From Dastarcus helophoroides (Eukaryota > Arthropoda > Insecta > Coleoptera > Bothrideridae): 64,000 nt of DNA. The position numbers were made by a program, and so were the translations under genes. Below the pieces are notes generated by a model. The model was not told where the DNA came from. It saw only the letters and a program-made list of their open reading frames with translations, and did no database searches. This document shows positions 37,757 to 52,100 of the stretch, one piece after another; the stretch's first letter is position 1; the number at the start of each line of letters is the position of its first letter. The stretch lies in contig CM053328.1 of NCBI GenBank assembly GCA_028583605.1, forward strand, positions 35,765,722-35,829,721, in the 5' to 3' direction.

Positions 37757-40700
37757 ATGAAGAGGCGAAATGCTGATATTGGAAAGATGAGAAGACCCAT
37801 GAAAAGGAACAAAATCACCGAAGGGATATACGGAAGGTACGTTTCCGCGTGAAATGTGACTAGACGTGTTTGGCTGTTATGTGAACGGTCACATTCTGTA
37901 CGCGTTTATCCCATATGTGTTCCAAAATGGCTGATTTTCCCAAACAAACGGATATTTTGGTTTTTTCTAGTAGGCTTTCGACGTAATTTTGAATCAGATG
38001 AAGAGTTTACAAGATTTGATTGTATCATTTAATCGTTTTCTCATCCAAATCAAGTAACCAAAGTGTTGAATAGGTTATAATCGTAGCTGTCAAAATATTT
38101 TTATTTTTATCTGAATGGAAAAAGTATCACCAGTTACGCATATTTAGATCGAAAAAAATTCCATAAAGTTAATAAACACACTTTTATCTAACGTTACAAT
38201 ATCGTGAGGCGTTTTTAATTGAGTGTTTTGTTAAAGTATGTTATTGGGTGCTAAAATCATTTAAAACAGCAGTAAAAGTTAATTTGTGTACTACGTTGAC
38301 GTAGTTGATACATATTGCATCCGATTTTTTATAGAATGTAAATATTTTTGACGCTATAAACATATGTTGGCGGGTGTTGTAAATTTAACACAGATTTAAC
38401 GATGTTCAATAAGAATCTTACGTTTGTTGAGTAATCCTGATTTTTGCCGAGTGTATACTAAAAATAGTACTCTCTGTTTGGTCAAAAAGACAAATAAGCG
38501 TAACGTCAAAAATAGTTGATCTGCGAAAGCTATGGAACTAACAAAATTCATATATTACATTACAAGGCTCGTGTTTGGTCAAAAGAAAAATAATCGTAAC
38601 GTCAAAGATCTGCCAAAGTTACGAGACGAAGTAAAATACATGTATTACGTTTGATGAAAACAAAAATATTATTAAATATTGAATAACTTACGCTATTCGG
38701 ATCGCCAAAATTTACATGATTAATGGTTATTTGGCGCCTCAGTGGTGTTTAAAAAAGTATATATAAAAAAGTCATTACGTCAAAAATAGTTGATCTGTGA
38801 ACGCTATGAAGAACAAAATCATAGAATCATAGTCGATATACAATGTCAGCACTACGTATTGCTAGACAATCTAAATTAAGTTTATTTAGGAACAGAAAAT
38901 TCTTTGTCCAAACAGGTAACTGGATTGGATGGAAATAAGTTGAACGTAGTTAGATATTTTTCTTTCTACCGAAGAATAAAAAAGAAATAGTCGATACGCC
39001 AAAAATAGTTTATCTGTGAAAGCTATGAAAAATCAAAATCATAGATTATGAAACATAGACGATAAAATGTCAACTTCTACCAATTGCTAGACAAAACTGT
39101 ACATTTATTTAGGAAAATAATTTCTTTTTCCAAATGGATTGAATACAAACACGAAGTTGCACTTGGTTAGGTGTTTTTGGTGTCGAATTTGAGGTAAACT
39201 TTCGAAAATTGATACTTGACACATTATTTATTTGTTCGCTTGAGATCGTTTTATTCTTAATTATTACGAATTACGAAACGCAGCTTTTAAAATTAAGTTG
39301 AAGCAATTATGATATTATACGAAATTGGGATATCCGATACTAATATTTCCTTAAACATGTTGCAATTTAGAAAGTTAATTTTGGTAATTTAGAAAGCATA
39401 AAATTCGGTGTGAATCCTCTGATGCGATTAATCTATTTTAGATTGTTCTAAAATTGTTTATTTTTTTCTCATACATGCATTTTTAGGTTTTAATAATTTA
39501 AATTTAGTCATTACTTTGTATCGTGCTGGTTCTATTGTGTTTTAAACATCAATTCTCCTAACCGCTTATTTAGTTAGATTTATGAATATTTTGATTAAAT
39601 ACACAAAATACGAATGAGTTTACTGTTATCAGGTCCGAAATTTAAAACTGGAACGACGATGTTTTAAAACTTAATTAAAATTTAATGTCATTCTTTTTTA
39701 AAATGATATTTTTTAAAAGCTACTTTTTTCGAATTGGGAGAATCAGAAAATCATCACTTAAACAATAATTATTTTAGTCAGAATGGCGTAATTGTGAACT
39801 TTCAAATTTCAAAAAAAAAAAAAATTCTGAAAAAGCTGAAAATTTATGGATACAAACTTTTTTTTCTAATTTCTAATTTGTCTTAAATTTTGCAACTTGT
39901 TCAAAGGAAGTTTTTTTATCGAAATATTGTTTTTAATCTAGAAATTCTAATTTTCATCTTAGAATGTTTTTTCTCTCGAAATTTCAGCTTTTTCTCGAAA
40001 TTTTAACTTTTTTTCTCAACCACAAAAATTACACTTTATTCTCGAAATTTCGCGAACAAAGGTGCATTTTAACGTCGACAACTCAACTTCAAATGTGATA
40101 TTAGGAAAAAATTAACATTTGAAGTATAAATTTAAAATTAAAAAAAAAGAGTAGAAGTGCAAAAATTTCAATAAAATTACAATTTGTAAAATAAACTTTT
40201 AATTTTTAATTTTTCCCGAAATTTCGACTTTTTTGAAACTAGATTTCGAAATTTTTATTTTAGTCTTGAAATGTTAATATCCATCGCATAATGTCGCTTT
40301 TTTCTTGAAAGTCAACTTTTTGTTAAAATTTGGTCTCGATATTTGGTCTTAAAGTACAAAATTCTGAAGTTGTAGTCAAAATTTCAGAAATAAAGGTGAA
40401 AGCTTGAAGTTGGGACCAAAAATTTGCTTTGGAAGCCGAAATTGTAAAAAGAAAATTATAAATTTGAATTTTGAAGTTAAAATTTCAATAAAACGGGGAT
40501 TATGGAGAAAAATCTGAAAATTTAATACAATAAATTATAAATTTTGAATGTTTTGCGAAATGTTAAGTTTTTCAGAAAAAAAAGATTTTTCTTTTATTTT
40601 AATTTTGAAAATTCGATTGTCATGAGAAAATCTCAAATTTATTTCGAAAATGTCCACTTTTTTTATCGAAATTTCAACTTTTCCTCATATTTGGGCCTCG

Positions 40701-43700
40701 AAATTTGGTCTTAAAGCACAAACTTTTAAAGTTGTAGTTAAAATTTCAAGAATAAAGATGAAAGATCGAGTTTAAGATCGAAAATTTGACAAAGAAGCCG
40801 AAATTTTGAAAAGAAAATTATTAATTTGCATTTTTAAGTTAAAATTTCGAGGAAAAGCTAAGATTATAGAGAAAAATCAGAAATTTTATTACAATAGATT
40901 AACAATTTTGAATTTTAAGCTAAATGGTGAGTTTTTCAGAAAAAATGCTTTTTCTTTTAATTTAATTGTGAAAATTCGATTGTCATCTGAAAATCTCGAA
41001 TTTTTTTCTAAAATGTCCACTTTTTTATGGAAATTTCAACTTTTCCTCAAATTTGGGCCTCGAAATTCGGCCTTAAAGTACAAACTTTTAAAGTTGTAGT
41101 TAAAATTTCAAGAATAAAGGTGAAAGATCGAGTTTAAGATCGAAAATTCGACAAAGAAGCCGAAATTGTGAAAAGAAAATTAATAATTTGCATTTTCAAG
41201 TTAAAATTTCGAAAAAAAGCTAAGATTATAGAGAAAAATTTGAAATTTTATTAAAATAGATTAAAAATTTTAAATTTTGTGCAAAATGTTGAGTTTTTCA
41301 GAAAAAATGCTTTTTCTTTTAATTTAATTGTGAAAATTCGATTCTCCTCTAAAAAACTCGAATTGTTTTCGAAAATGTCCTCTTTTTTATTGAAATTTCA
41401 ACTTTTCCAAAATTTGGACTCGAAATTTGGCCCTAAAGCACAAAATTTTAAGGTTGTAGTTAAAATTTTAAAAAGAAAGATAAAAGATTGAATGTAAGGT
41501 GGAAAATTCGCCATAGAAGCTGAAATTTTTAAAAGAAAATTATAAATTTGAATTTTGGAAGTTAAAATTTCGAAAAATAGCGGAGATTATTGAGCAAAAT
41601 ATTATTTTTTGCGAAATGTATAGCTTTTTCCAAAAAAGTTTATTCTTTTATTTTAATTTTCAACATTTGATTGTCATCTCGAAATCTCAATGTTTCTTCG
41701 CAAACGTCCACTTTTTTATCGAAATTTCAACTTTCCTCAAATTTGGGCCTCGAAATTTAGTCTTATAGCACAAACTTTTAAAGTTATGGTTAAAATTTCA
41801 AGAAAAAAGGTGAAAGATCGAATTTAAGATCGAAAATTCGACAAAGAAGTCGAAATTTTCAAAAAAGGAAAATTATAAATTTGCATTTTCAAGTTAAAAT
41901 TTCGAAAAAAACCTAAGATTATACAGAAAAATTTGAAATTTAAAGATTAAAAATTTTAAATTTTTTACGAAATGTTGAGTTTTTCAGGAAAAGAGCTTTT
42001 TCTTTTAATTTAATTGTGAAAATTTGATTGTCATGAGAAAATCTCGATTTTTTTTCTAAAATTTGGTCTCGAAGTTGTATTTAAAATTTCAAGAAGATGA
42101 AAGTTTGAATGTAAGGTGGAAAATTCGACATAGAAGCAGAAATTTTGAAAAGAAAATTACAAATTTGAATTTTGAAGTTAAAATTTCGAAAAATAGCGGA
42201 GATTATAGAGCAAAAACTGAAAATTTATTAAAATAGATTAAAAATTTTAAGTTTTTTGGGAAATTTTGAGTTTTCATTTTAATTTTGATAATTCGATTGT
42301 CATTAGAAAAACTCGAATTTTTTCGAAAATGTCCACTTTTTTTATTCGAAATTTCACCTTTTTTTTTGGTCTCGAAATTTGGCCCTAAAGAATGAAATTT
42401 TAAACTTGTACTTAAAATCTTAATAACAAAGATAAAAGTTTGAGTTTAAGATGGAAAATTCGACATAGAAGCCGAAATTTTAAAAAGATAATTTTAAATT
42501 TGAATTGTGAAGTTAAAATTTCGAGAAAAAAGCGAAGATTGTAGAAAAAAGTCTTGAAAAGTTATTAAAATAAATTATAAAATTTGAATTTTTTTCGAAA
42601 TGTTGAATTTTTCAGAAAAAATCTTTTCTTTTATTTTAATTTTGAAAGTTCGATTGTCGTCAGAAAATCTCGAATTTTTTTTCGAACATGTTCACTTTTT
42701 TATCGAAATTTCAACTTTTTATCAAAATTTGGTATCGAAATTTGGTCTTAAAGCACAACATTTTAAAGTTGTACTGAAGATTTCAATAATAAAGATGAAA
42801 GTGTGAGCTTAAGATGGAAAATTCGACATAGAAGCCGAAATCTTAAAAATAAACATAAATTTGAATTTTAAAGGATAAAATTTCTAGAAAAAAGCGAAAA
42901 TGTACTAAAATAAATTTTGCATTTTTTGCGAAATGTAGTAGTTTTTTCCAAAAAAGTTTATTCCTTTATTTTAATTTTGAAAATTTGATTGCCGTCTTGA
43001 AATCTCAATATTTTTTTGCAAATGTCCACTTTTTCTCAAAATTGGATCTCGACATTTGATCTTAAATCTTAAACCATACAATTTTATGTGTACACAAAAT
43101 TTCTGCTTGACATCGAAATGTTATGAAAAAAATTAAAAACGTTGAAATCTGGAGAATTTCTAAATTTACGATAAAGATTTGAAAATTAAAATAAATAAAT
43201 TTTGAATTTGCTGTCAGGTCAACTGAAAAGTTGAAGCTCAAAAAATTAAAATTTAGGTTTACTTTTCGTGAAAAAATAAAAATCAACAAGAAAGTCTCTA
43301 ATATTTTCTTTATTTTGCCTTTTTTTTTAACGAAGGTAACCATGTACAGTGGAACACATAAACCAAGGCTTATGAAGTCTCGAATTTAAGATTAGAAAAC
43401 CATATGCATCAACTCAGGTGGTTGTCCAAATTGAGGGACTGTTAGAACCCCTTTGGTTAATCAATTTTTTTGTTTCAGCACTCTTTTGTATATGAAGTTT
43501 TTGTCCTTGTGGGTGCTGGTGATATTGGCCGATTTCATCCTCGAGTTCAGATTCGAGTTTCTATGGCCCTTCTACTTACTCCTGCGCTCCGTGTATGACT
43601 CCTTCAAATATCAAGGTCTCGCTTTCTCCATATTTTTCGTGTGTATCGCTCTGACTTCCGATATGCTTTGTTTTTTCTTCGTACCGGTACATTGGTTGTT

Positions 43701-46013
43701 TTTCGCCGCGAGCACCTACGTATGGGTGCAGTACGTTTGGCACACGGATAAGGGCATATGCGCGCCCACCGTGATGATGTGGGTGTTATTCGTGTACATA
43801 GAGGCGGCTGTGAGATTGAGGGACGTCAAACATATGCCCGGCCATCTAGATCTGTGCCGGCCGTTCGCCGCCCATTGTATAGGGTACCCGGTGGTCACGT
43901 TGGGGTTCGGGTTTAAATCTTACGTCGGGTACAGGATGCGACAAAGAAAACAGAGAGACGTGGCCAAGGAGAACGAGTTCTACATGCAGCTGATGCAGCA
44001 GGCTCTACCGATGGAAGTGGTCCAAGAGGCTGAACCCCAAACGACGGCTAACTCTATAGTACCTGTTTTACCCGTACAGGTAAGCTTTTACCTTCCAAAT
44101 GTATTTCTATTTAAAAGCATGTAATTGTTTTAACTGCAGAATAAGATGCACAATCGACAATCCCAAGAAAAGAACGGACATATACCGAACGGCGTGGCGA
44201 ATGGAGTAAATCATCACGTCGGTTCCAGCAATCATGGGAAGTCGCACAGAAAATCGGTCGAAAAGTGCAAAGACCACGAGCACGATCACAAACACGAAAA
44301 GCACGATCGACAGATCGACAGACAAAAATTCAACCATGCGCACACAAATGGCGCTGTAGTGGGCTCCGGCGTGGAGGAGACCTGTCAAACGGAACCGCTG
44401 GAGGTGCGTACGACGCGAAAAAGGGAGAAAAAAGAGCAGGATAAGGAGCGGGAGGCGGCGGAGTACCTTCAGAGGTTAGAGAGTGATGCGAGGAAAATAA
44501 GGTTGGACTTGCAGAGCAGTAGAGCTAGTGAACAAGAGTTAAGGCTGCAGGTAAGTTCCTTGGGCAAGTACTACAGTGTCGTAATTATTCTAGGTGTTTG
44601 GTCTACTTTTTAAAATAAAACGTTTGATGACTAATGGAGCACAATTTCTACAGATGATGCAAAATGTGAAATTGCACGGGGAGGCAAAATTTTAGGATCC
44701 TAAAATGATTTTTCAACGAAATTTTTGTTTTCATGTCAAGATTTTTTCCAAAAAGTTCGAGTCAACATTTTTTTGGTTTTAAGTCGGAATTTTGAAGAGT
44801 TTAAACTCTGAATTAAAGAAAATTAAGAAATTCAAGTTTAATTTCTGGGTTTTAAGAAAAAGGTAAGATTTTGGAAAAAAATAAAAAGAAATTTCAAGAG
44901 TTTACCCTTTACTAACGAAATTGCAACTTGACTCGATTATTTTACTTTGTATTTTTAAACTCGAAATATGCACTTTTAAATTCAAGATTTCCCGCGAAAA
45001 TTTCCAGAAGTCAAAGTTTATTTGAATTCTGTGAAAACCGTCGAAATTTCGAAATTGAAATCGAAGTTTTGAGAATTTTCTTTAATAAATGTATCTTTTT
45101 TTTAAAGAAGTTTAGCTAACTAAGTGTTAATATAACAATTTTATTGCTTCTCAGGTCGCAGCGTTGACTACAAGCGAGAAAGTTTCCAAAGGAGAGCTTT
45201 CAGCGTTGCAGAGAGAAGTCGAAGAATTACAACAAAGACTGCAAAGTGTACAAAGTGCAAGAAACTCAGAAAAACAGACTTTAAGTACCTTAGAGAGACG
45301 ATTGGCGGAAGAACGACGAGGGAGATGTAACGCCGAAGCGCAATTAGCTCAAGAACGAAAAAGCCGAAAACAAGAAGAAGCCAGAGCCGCTCAGGTATAT
45401 TTTCAATATTCCGACGCCTATTTTTTCTAAAAACAATTTGTAGGTGGCAGCACAATCGTCTAGGGAATGCACAGAAGCGTGCAAAGCACGAAGACGGGAA
45501 TTAGAAAATGAGTTGGCTGAATCTCGGTCCGCGAAACATTGGGCCGAAGATAGGTACAAACAACTGGAGAGGGATAACCTCGCGATGGCCGAACAACTAA
45601 GGGACACGGACATCCTAATGTCCGCCTTGTCTGCCATGCAGGAAAAGAACTCACATCTCGAGAACTCGCTCTCCGCCGAAACGAGGATAAAGCTGGATCT
45701 GTTCAGCGCCCTCGGCGAGGCAAAGCGCCAGCTCGAAATCAGAGAAAGTAAGTAACTCGATCACCTACATAAGAGGAGCTTATAATTTGGATTTGCAGAT
45801 GCCAATCGAGCACAAGAGAAAGAAATCGATGAGCTCAAAAGCAAGATCGCCCAAGTATTGGCAGTGATGCCAAACGACACATTCGGCAGTCCGACCTCGA
45901 CGACTACGATTTCGAGGGTGCGGCTGGCTGAGAGTCCTCCAGGTTCCACGTTGGACCCCAACGCCACGGCCTACACGCCTAAAGGTTCCCTTGTGACTTC
46001 GACGGAAGCCTAG
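37757..46013 (+). CDS. MACO1: Macoilin (TMEM57 family ER membrane protein)
   Basis: Multi-pass ER/nuclear-envelope membrane protein needed in neurons. Exons: 37757-37836, 43479-44079, 44140-44550, 45155-45394, 45444-45747, 45799-46013; all phases agree and give 616 aa (human 664). The start MKRRNADIGKMRRPMKRNKI is the family N-terminus, with an in-frame TGA two codons upstream. Several hydrophobic segments follow (ADFILEFRFEFLWPF, GLAFSIFFVCIALTSDML, AASTYVWVQYVWHTDKG, RPFAAHCIGYPVVTLGFGF). After a His/Lys-rich linker come long coiled coils ending MSALSAMQEKNSHLENSLSA, ETRIKLDLFSALGEAKRQLE and KIAQVLAVMP. No frameshift was found. Intron 1 (5.6 kb) carries two tandem arrays; intron 44551-45154 is AT-rich. 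A poly(A) signal AATAAA lies at 46139-46144. Confidence 0.97.
38480..39190. repeat. Diverged tandem repeats around GTCAAAAATAGTTGATCTG (macoilin intron 1)
   Basis: Two ~94-bp copies (from about 38482 and 38576) share GTAACGTCAAA..GATCTG and TATTACxTT. Two further ~230-bp copies (from about 38767 and 38993) share CAAAAATAGTT.ATCTGTGAA, CTATGAA, ATTGCTAGACAA and TTTATTTAGGAA in order. No coding capacity is seen. Confidence 0.7.
39800..43080. repeat. ~360-bp tandem array (macoilin intron 1)
   Basis: Units carry, in order, CTCGAAATTTGGTCTTAAAG, AAGTTGTAGTTAAAATTTC, GAAGCCGAAATTTTGAAAAG and CGAAATGTTGAGTTTTTCAG. The first marker recurs at about 40330, 40692, 41056, 41415, 41746, 42064, 42367, 42729 and 43043 (spacings about 300-364). 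Short repeated open frames here are by-products. The left edge (39800-40300) is the same vocabulary without clear period. Confidence 0.88.
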
Positions 46014-49000
46014 GCGCCCCCTAAATCGAACTATCCCCCACTTTTGAATGAATTCGGTCCTCCCCTACCCTTTGTTGTATCATAAGCGCTGCTGACTTGT
46101 TTGATTTGGGCATAATTTGGTTCCTTCAGATTAAATCTAATAAAGCGCTGTGGTAATCAGCTTCGTTAGGCTTTTTCTTTGAATTATTTAAATTATATAA
46201 TAGCAAAATTTAGGGAATAATTTAAATAATTTCATCATTAGGATGTTAACATAGTAAACTAGTTAACTGTAGATTCAAATTTTAAACGTAACCAGTTTGA
46301 AGCTTTTAAACGATTTTATGCATTGCAGACAATAATTATTTTAATATTTGACCTGTTTAATTAATTTGACCTTAATTAGTAATTATTAAAAAATAGTTTT
46401 TTTATTCCATAATTATCGAAACAATAATTGTGTAAAAACAAAATACAGAAGTTCGCTTTTCAAAGATTCCAACTTCCTGTTCAAAATTTCAATTTTTTTC
46501 TCAAAAGTTTACATTCAAAGTTAAGGAAATGATTCAAATCTCGAAGCAAAACTTAATATTTGACGTTTTTCCCAGGAATCTTGAGATTACACTCAAAATT
46601 TTAAATAAAATTCCAAAACTTTAGAAAAAAAAAAAAAAATGAAATTTCTGATTGAATATCTAATTTTAATTTAATTTATTTTATGGAAATTGACAGTTTA
46701 ACTGGTTAACCACAAAATGTCTGCTGATGTCCTTAAAACTTTGATTTTGTTTATTAATTATTTAACATTTCTATGACCCAGTTCGAAAATATTTGACTTG
46801 TAATTCCAGAATTGGATTTACTAAAAATTTTGTGTTTTAATGTCAAAATTAGGAAAAAAATCAAAATTTGGACATTTAAAGTTTTTCATGTTTTTCTGTA
46901 AATCTCAAATTTTTTAGAAATGCCTACATTTCCTGGAATTTTGCATTTAAAACCAGTTAATTTTTTTATATCATGAAGAGTCTAAAAGCAAATTTTATAT
47001 TTAGGTTCCAATTTGCTACTGTACTGTTTTTTCTATTCTATTCTATTCTTCTAATTTACATAACAGATGTCCACAAATTCTTGCTTCAGGACACTAAAAA
47101 ATTGTTTAATATTTAACACATCTAGGTTTTGGTTTAATCGATTCAAAATCTTATCACTAACATGTTAAATTACAATAGGTTGATTCAAAATCGTACTACT
47201 AAACATGTTAAATTTAAAATGAAATAATTCAAATTACAAAGCCAAAGAGTTCACCACAGCATTCTGCCCAGGACACAGTCTAATTGACTACGAGGAAGGA
47301 ACCGTATTGTGCCCACGATGTATTTAGTATCGTTTGTTAGCTTATTTAATGTGATATAATTTATAATTATTGTGTACCTTACAAGAGACATGACGTCCTT
47401 TTCTGTTTGTATAATATTTAAGCACAAAGGTACTGATTTTTTGACAGGTGTCTCCCTAAAGTGGCTGAAAAATGATCTCTAAGAACGCGTTTTTTTTTTA
47501 ATTTATCATTTTAAAGTAAGACTTTAAATGATTTGCAATTTTTCAACTTTATTTTTGCGTAGCAAACCAAATTTTTGGAATCTCATTTTAATTTTTTGAT
47601 TATGTTTTATCTACCTATTTTATTTGAATTTATCCTTGAAGATGTACTTAATGCAAGAGTTATAATTCTGATAATTATCAAATACAGTAATTTTTATTTT
47701 ATTGGGAAGTTTGTGCATAAGTGATCAGTTTTTGCCATAATTTAATCCTGTCTCTGTATTACTATTTATTTTTTTACTGTTGCTATTTTTTATTTTCAAA
47801 ATAAACAGTTTTACAGCTTTTCTATTATTTTTTTTCTGTTTTCTAATGTCACACAAACTAGCTCTAAGGATATATTAACATTTAAACATTTGGGTTTTTT
47901 ATATCAAATTATCGTGTATTGTGTATATTGTCTTATAACTTGATATAAAAAATTTTTGGAAAATAGGTAGACAGACGTATGTGTTTTCTTGAGGAAAGAT
48001 TGTCAACTGAAGAATAAAGTTGGAACAATTTCGCTCTCTATGTTTTCAAGATGAAATTGAAAGATCAATCATAATAAACATGGCTTTATTGCCTGCATAG
48101 TGTTTTATTCAAAACAATGTACCTTTAACCTAACAAATATTGGGTGTTCAAATGAAAAAAAGCATCAAATGTACAGTGACTTTTTGTTAAAAAAGAATGC
48201 AGTAAAATAATCAAATAATAAAATAATGAGTCGCTTAAAAGTCTTCGAGATACTTTATACAGATTCAGTGGGATTTTCCATCAGCAGGTTTGTAATGATA
48301 GTAGTTAAAATGTATTAAAACTCTTCAGTTGTCAGTATGGTTATCTAGAAGGTAAGGTTGCGTTACGCCGTACTTTGAAAATGGGATTGAAAACCTTCCA
48401 CTGTTCGCAACGCCATCTACTAATCCGCAAATGCATACACCATAGAATTCTATTTTATCGTAGGTCAAACTGCCAAACGAGTAGTTAAAATGTACAGCTA
48501 ATGGATTGAAGTAGTTTTAACTTCAGCGGCGGACGCTCCTTCCTGACTAAAAGATGAATAAAGGATGTTCTAGACAGGCTTTTTTAGGAAAAGCCCAAAA
48601 AAAACGTTAACACGACAGTGATGTGATATATTGGATACTTTGTACCTACGACTGCCACCATCCATTGACATCAGTAGGTTCAATTTAAGCTCCCATTTTA
48701 CAGTTTTCGCACAATGCTTGCTGGTAATACACAACAGAGGCCGCTGATGTCAGTGGGTGGAAATCAATCCCATTTTCATTCGACAAATTACGTTACCGAT
48801 TCATCTACTTCTTATAGGACTTCCTAGTTGTCAGTCATTGATAACCTATTTAGAATATATGGTAAAAACAAGAAATTTTCACGGTAACGTTGATGTTTTT
48901 TATATGAATATCAGATATTTTATGAAAAGTACAGAACAAATCGCCTCGTAAGATACGCCACTGGCTTAGATATTTGACTGGCTATTGTTTTTGAACTGAG

Positions 49001-49118
49001 GCCAAAGGCCTAAACTTATTAAGAATTCTCGTAAGAAGATAATTTGTGGGGTTATGTTATTCTGCAAAGTTGTCAAAATTTTTAAGAAATTTTTCTTTTA
49101 TTTTCCCGTTTTTTAAGT
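46014..49118. other. Macoilin 3' UTR and intergenic region
   Basis: After the stop codon a poly(A) signal occurs at 46139-46144, and alternative AATAAA signals occur further on (for example near 47800). A short TTCTA repeat lies near 47030. I find no open frame with family resemblance in the rest. Confidence 0.5.
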
Positions 49119-52100
49119 ATGGAAGAACTAGAGGAAGAGTTCAAAGAGTTGAACGTATCGGATGAAGAAGACGATTCTATTGAATATGAATACATCCACG
49201 TTTTTAAGGTGCGTAATTTATAACCCAAAGGAAAAAGTGTCGAATAATTTTTTTTTTAAAGAATCCTACAAAATTGCCGATTAATGAGGTTTTTATTGAA
49301 CGTACTATAATAAAGCAAAATTCAATTTGCGAAGTTGATGAAGTAAGTATTTTAGTTTTGTTGCTATTAACATAATTAATTAGGGGATTCCCTCTTTATA
49401 GGAAATGGATCCTTTTGTGGTAGATGTTGATCAGTTTTTTAGAACAGAACACGAAGTAGTGGCTGCACTGGTAACTATTTAAAATCAAAATGTGTTTACT
49501 TTTTACACAGTAGGGGGAAAAAGTCTGGTTTCATGCTCGAGTTTAACGATTGCTCAAATCTTGCACACTTTTACGAATATGAATTATCTAAAGATCTGTA
49601 GGGAAACTGAACTCTATTTCACTTTTACAGTAATTTATTTATATGGAAAAAATTGAACAATGTTTTACTTAATATTTGAAGCAAGAAAAACGATAATGTT
49701 TAAAAATAATTGTACTATTTAAGATGTTGCTGTAATTTTTAGCATGTTCATGTATTCATTGGTTATCGTATGATTTTCTATTGACATTATGTCAGGGGTG
49801 ACATGTACTGATCAAGTAACGAACGTACACGAACATGCCAAAGGATTACTGCAGCACATTAGAGAGTGAGGCTCTATACACATTTTATGGGAAAATTTTC
49901 TCTTCACTTTTTACTTTTCGATGTCAAGTTGTAAATTGTCTGTGTTATTTAACATTCAAATTTCATAACTATTAAACTTTATTAAAGATTAAAACAACAG
50001 ATATCCAAAATTTCAACATTGGAGTTTGCAGAGATATTGGAAAATGTTGAAAATGTGAAGGTTTCTCAATTCCAAATTTATATTCAATTTTCATCAATTA
50101 TCCATTGAATTTGATTGATCTAAAAAGGGCAGCTATTAGGTACCGTTTTGGTGGCCTAAGGATGCGTTTAAATTAGTCACTTTATTCCCTATATTTCTCT
50201 GACATAAAAATATATCATGTCTAAACCATCATGAAAGAAGCTATCTGAAACTAATCACACAACTGAGATAAATTATTCGACATAAAACGTCGAAACAAAC
50301 GTCGGCCAGTGTCTGACCTATAACTCAGAAGTTGTAGTCATCTACTTTCTTTTGAGATATTTGATGCGATTGCAATATCGCTTATATTGAGATACTATTC
50401 CATATAAGTAGTTTGCAAGTTTAATTAGACAAATTTTGATTATTTAAAGTAGCAAACACATTTTATATCGACTCTTTATCTCAGCTAGAACTGTCAGCAG
50501 TTTTATTCAGCTATATTTGTGTCAAAGTGTAAACGGGCAAGGAAATTAGACTCAGATATCTGAGATTTCTATCATGAAATAAGTATCTAATCTAAACGCA
50601 CCCCAAGTTCCAAGTATGCCACTGAAATCTATGTTGATGCATTTTCAGGATAAATCCTGGATTCCTGAGTACATAGCTGCCTTTGAATATTACCCATACA
50701 ATTTTAACGTTTCTGCAGAAGAAAACCACTGGTTTAAGGATAACAACAAAAACTACTATTCAATTTCTTGAATATCTGCTCAACTGCGACTATCATCAAT
50801 TCTGGTGTAGCATCCTTTTTAACGACCAAGTCAGAAGTTCCCTTAAAGATTTCCTTCTGAATCCGATGCCGAATTATCTTTACAGAGATCTATCAGCTGA
50901 ATTTAAAAGTATCTATATGGAAATTTTTCAGTATTTTTATCTAATCTATAGGCGTTTAATCACCTTCAGAGAATCAGAGGTGGGTTCTTGGCCTGGCGCA
51001 CTCGCACGGAATTGAGATTAGGGTTTCATGAATCAGAAATTTAGTTCGCTGGCCCAAAAGCAGGTTTCACATAAATACATTGATCCGAGTGCTTGAATCC
51101 GAATTTACTATTTGGCTAACTAATTCAGATTCTGAGTTAGGAATTGAAATTCGAGAACCGAAATGAAAGCATTGTTATAAAACTTTAACCTAATCCGGAA
51201 TTCGTGGGTGTGCGGCCGGCAACTGAATTTGTTTCGGAAACCCTAATCACGGATTTCGTGCTTATATGGCCTAGAGGTGACGATTGTGTGTAGCATTACT
51301 CATTTTAGACTGAATACATGTCTGAAAGTGTGGGGGTCAAATACTTGATAGAGAATAAGTTGTTGAATTTGCCGACGATTTTAACACTGACAATGCTGTA
51401 TAGAAAGTGTGATGCGGATTTCATTCATAAATTGGCAGAATTGTACTTCTCCAATAAAGACCAGAAACAGTTCATTGAGAAGGAAGTGGAAGCCATTTTA
51501 GAACACTTTTCTGTGGTAATGTAATGTACAAAGATGTGGAGACTAAAAATTGTTTTAGGTATTTCAGATGATTGTCTGGCATGTGTGCGGGTTTCCCCCG
51601 GACGCAACAGTAATTCCGTTGTCCATTGAAGAAAGACCGAAATTGTTCAGTTTAAATTGGATTGAATCTGTGGTCGGTTACTTTTTAAATATGGTCGACT
51701 CTTTATATTGTTTGCTTTTTGTGCACCAGCCTGCTGTTAGGATTAGCTCTAAATATGGGGTTTCCAGAAATGTATGGTTTAATGAGGTATTGAGAAAACT
51801 CTTGTGAGATGATTATTTTAGGATATCTTCGACTTATGAAAAAATTTTTGATGAAATATATGGTCTGTTGGAAGAACGTGATGATTTACTGGAGCAGCCT
51901 GATTTAGCCAATAGGGTTTGGTATGAAATTGGGCTCGCTAGGTCGTTCTGTGTGGATAATTTTCATTCCTTTATTAGTTACTGTTTGCATAATACATTGG
52001 AAAAACAGTAGGTGTATTAAATTTTATTTCACAAGATACATTGTGCAAATGTTTCAGAGGAGACCCCGCTGCTCAAGAAGAATTTGTTGAATTTTATATT

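Noticed and set aside
40806..42806. Repeated Phe/Lys-rich open frames in macoilin intron 1
   Set aside because: By-products of the ~360-bp array.
51000..51300. Inverted ATTAGGGTTT/AAACCCTAAT in an ASCC2 intron
   Set aside because: Only about 10 bp matches and no target duplication, so a transposon call is not supported.
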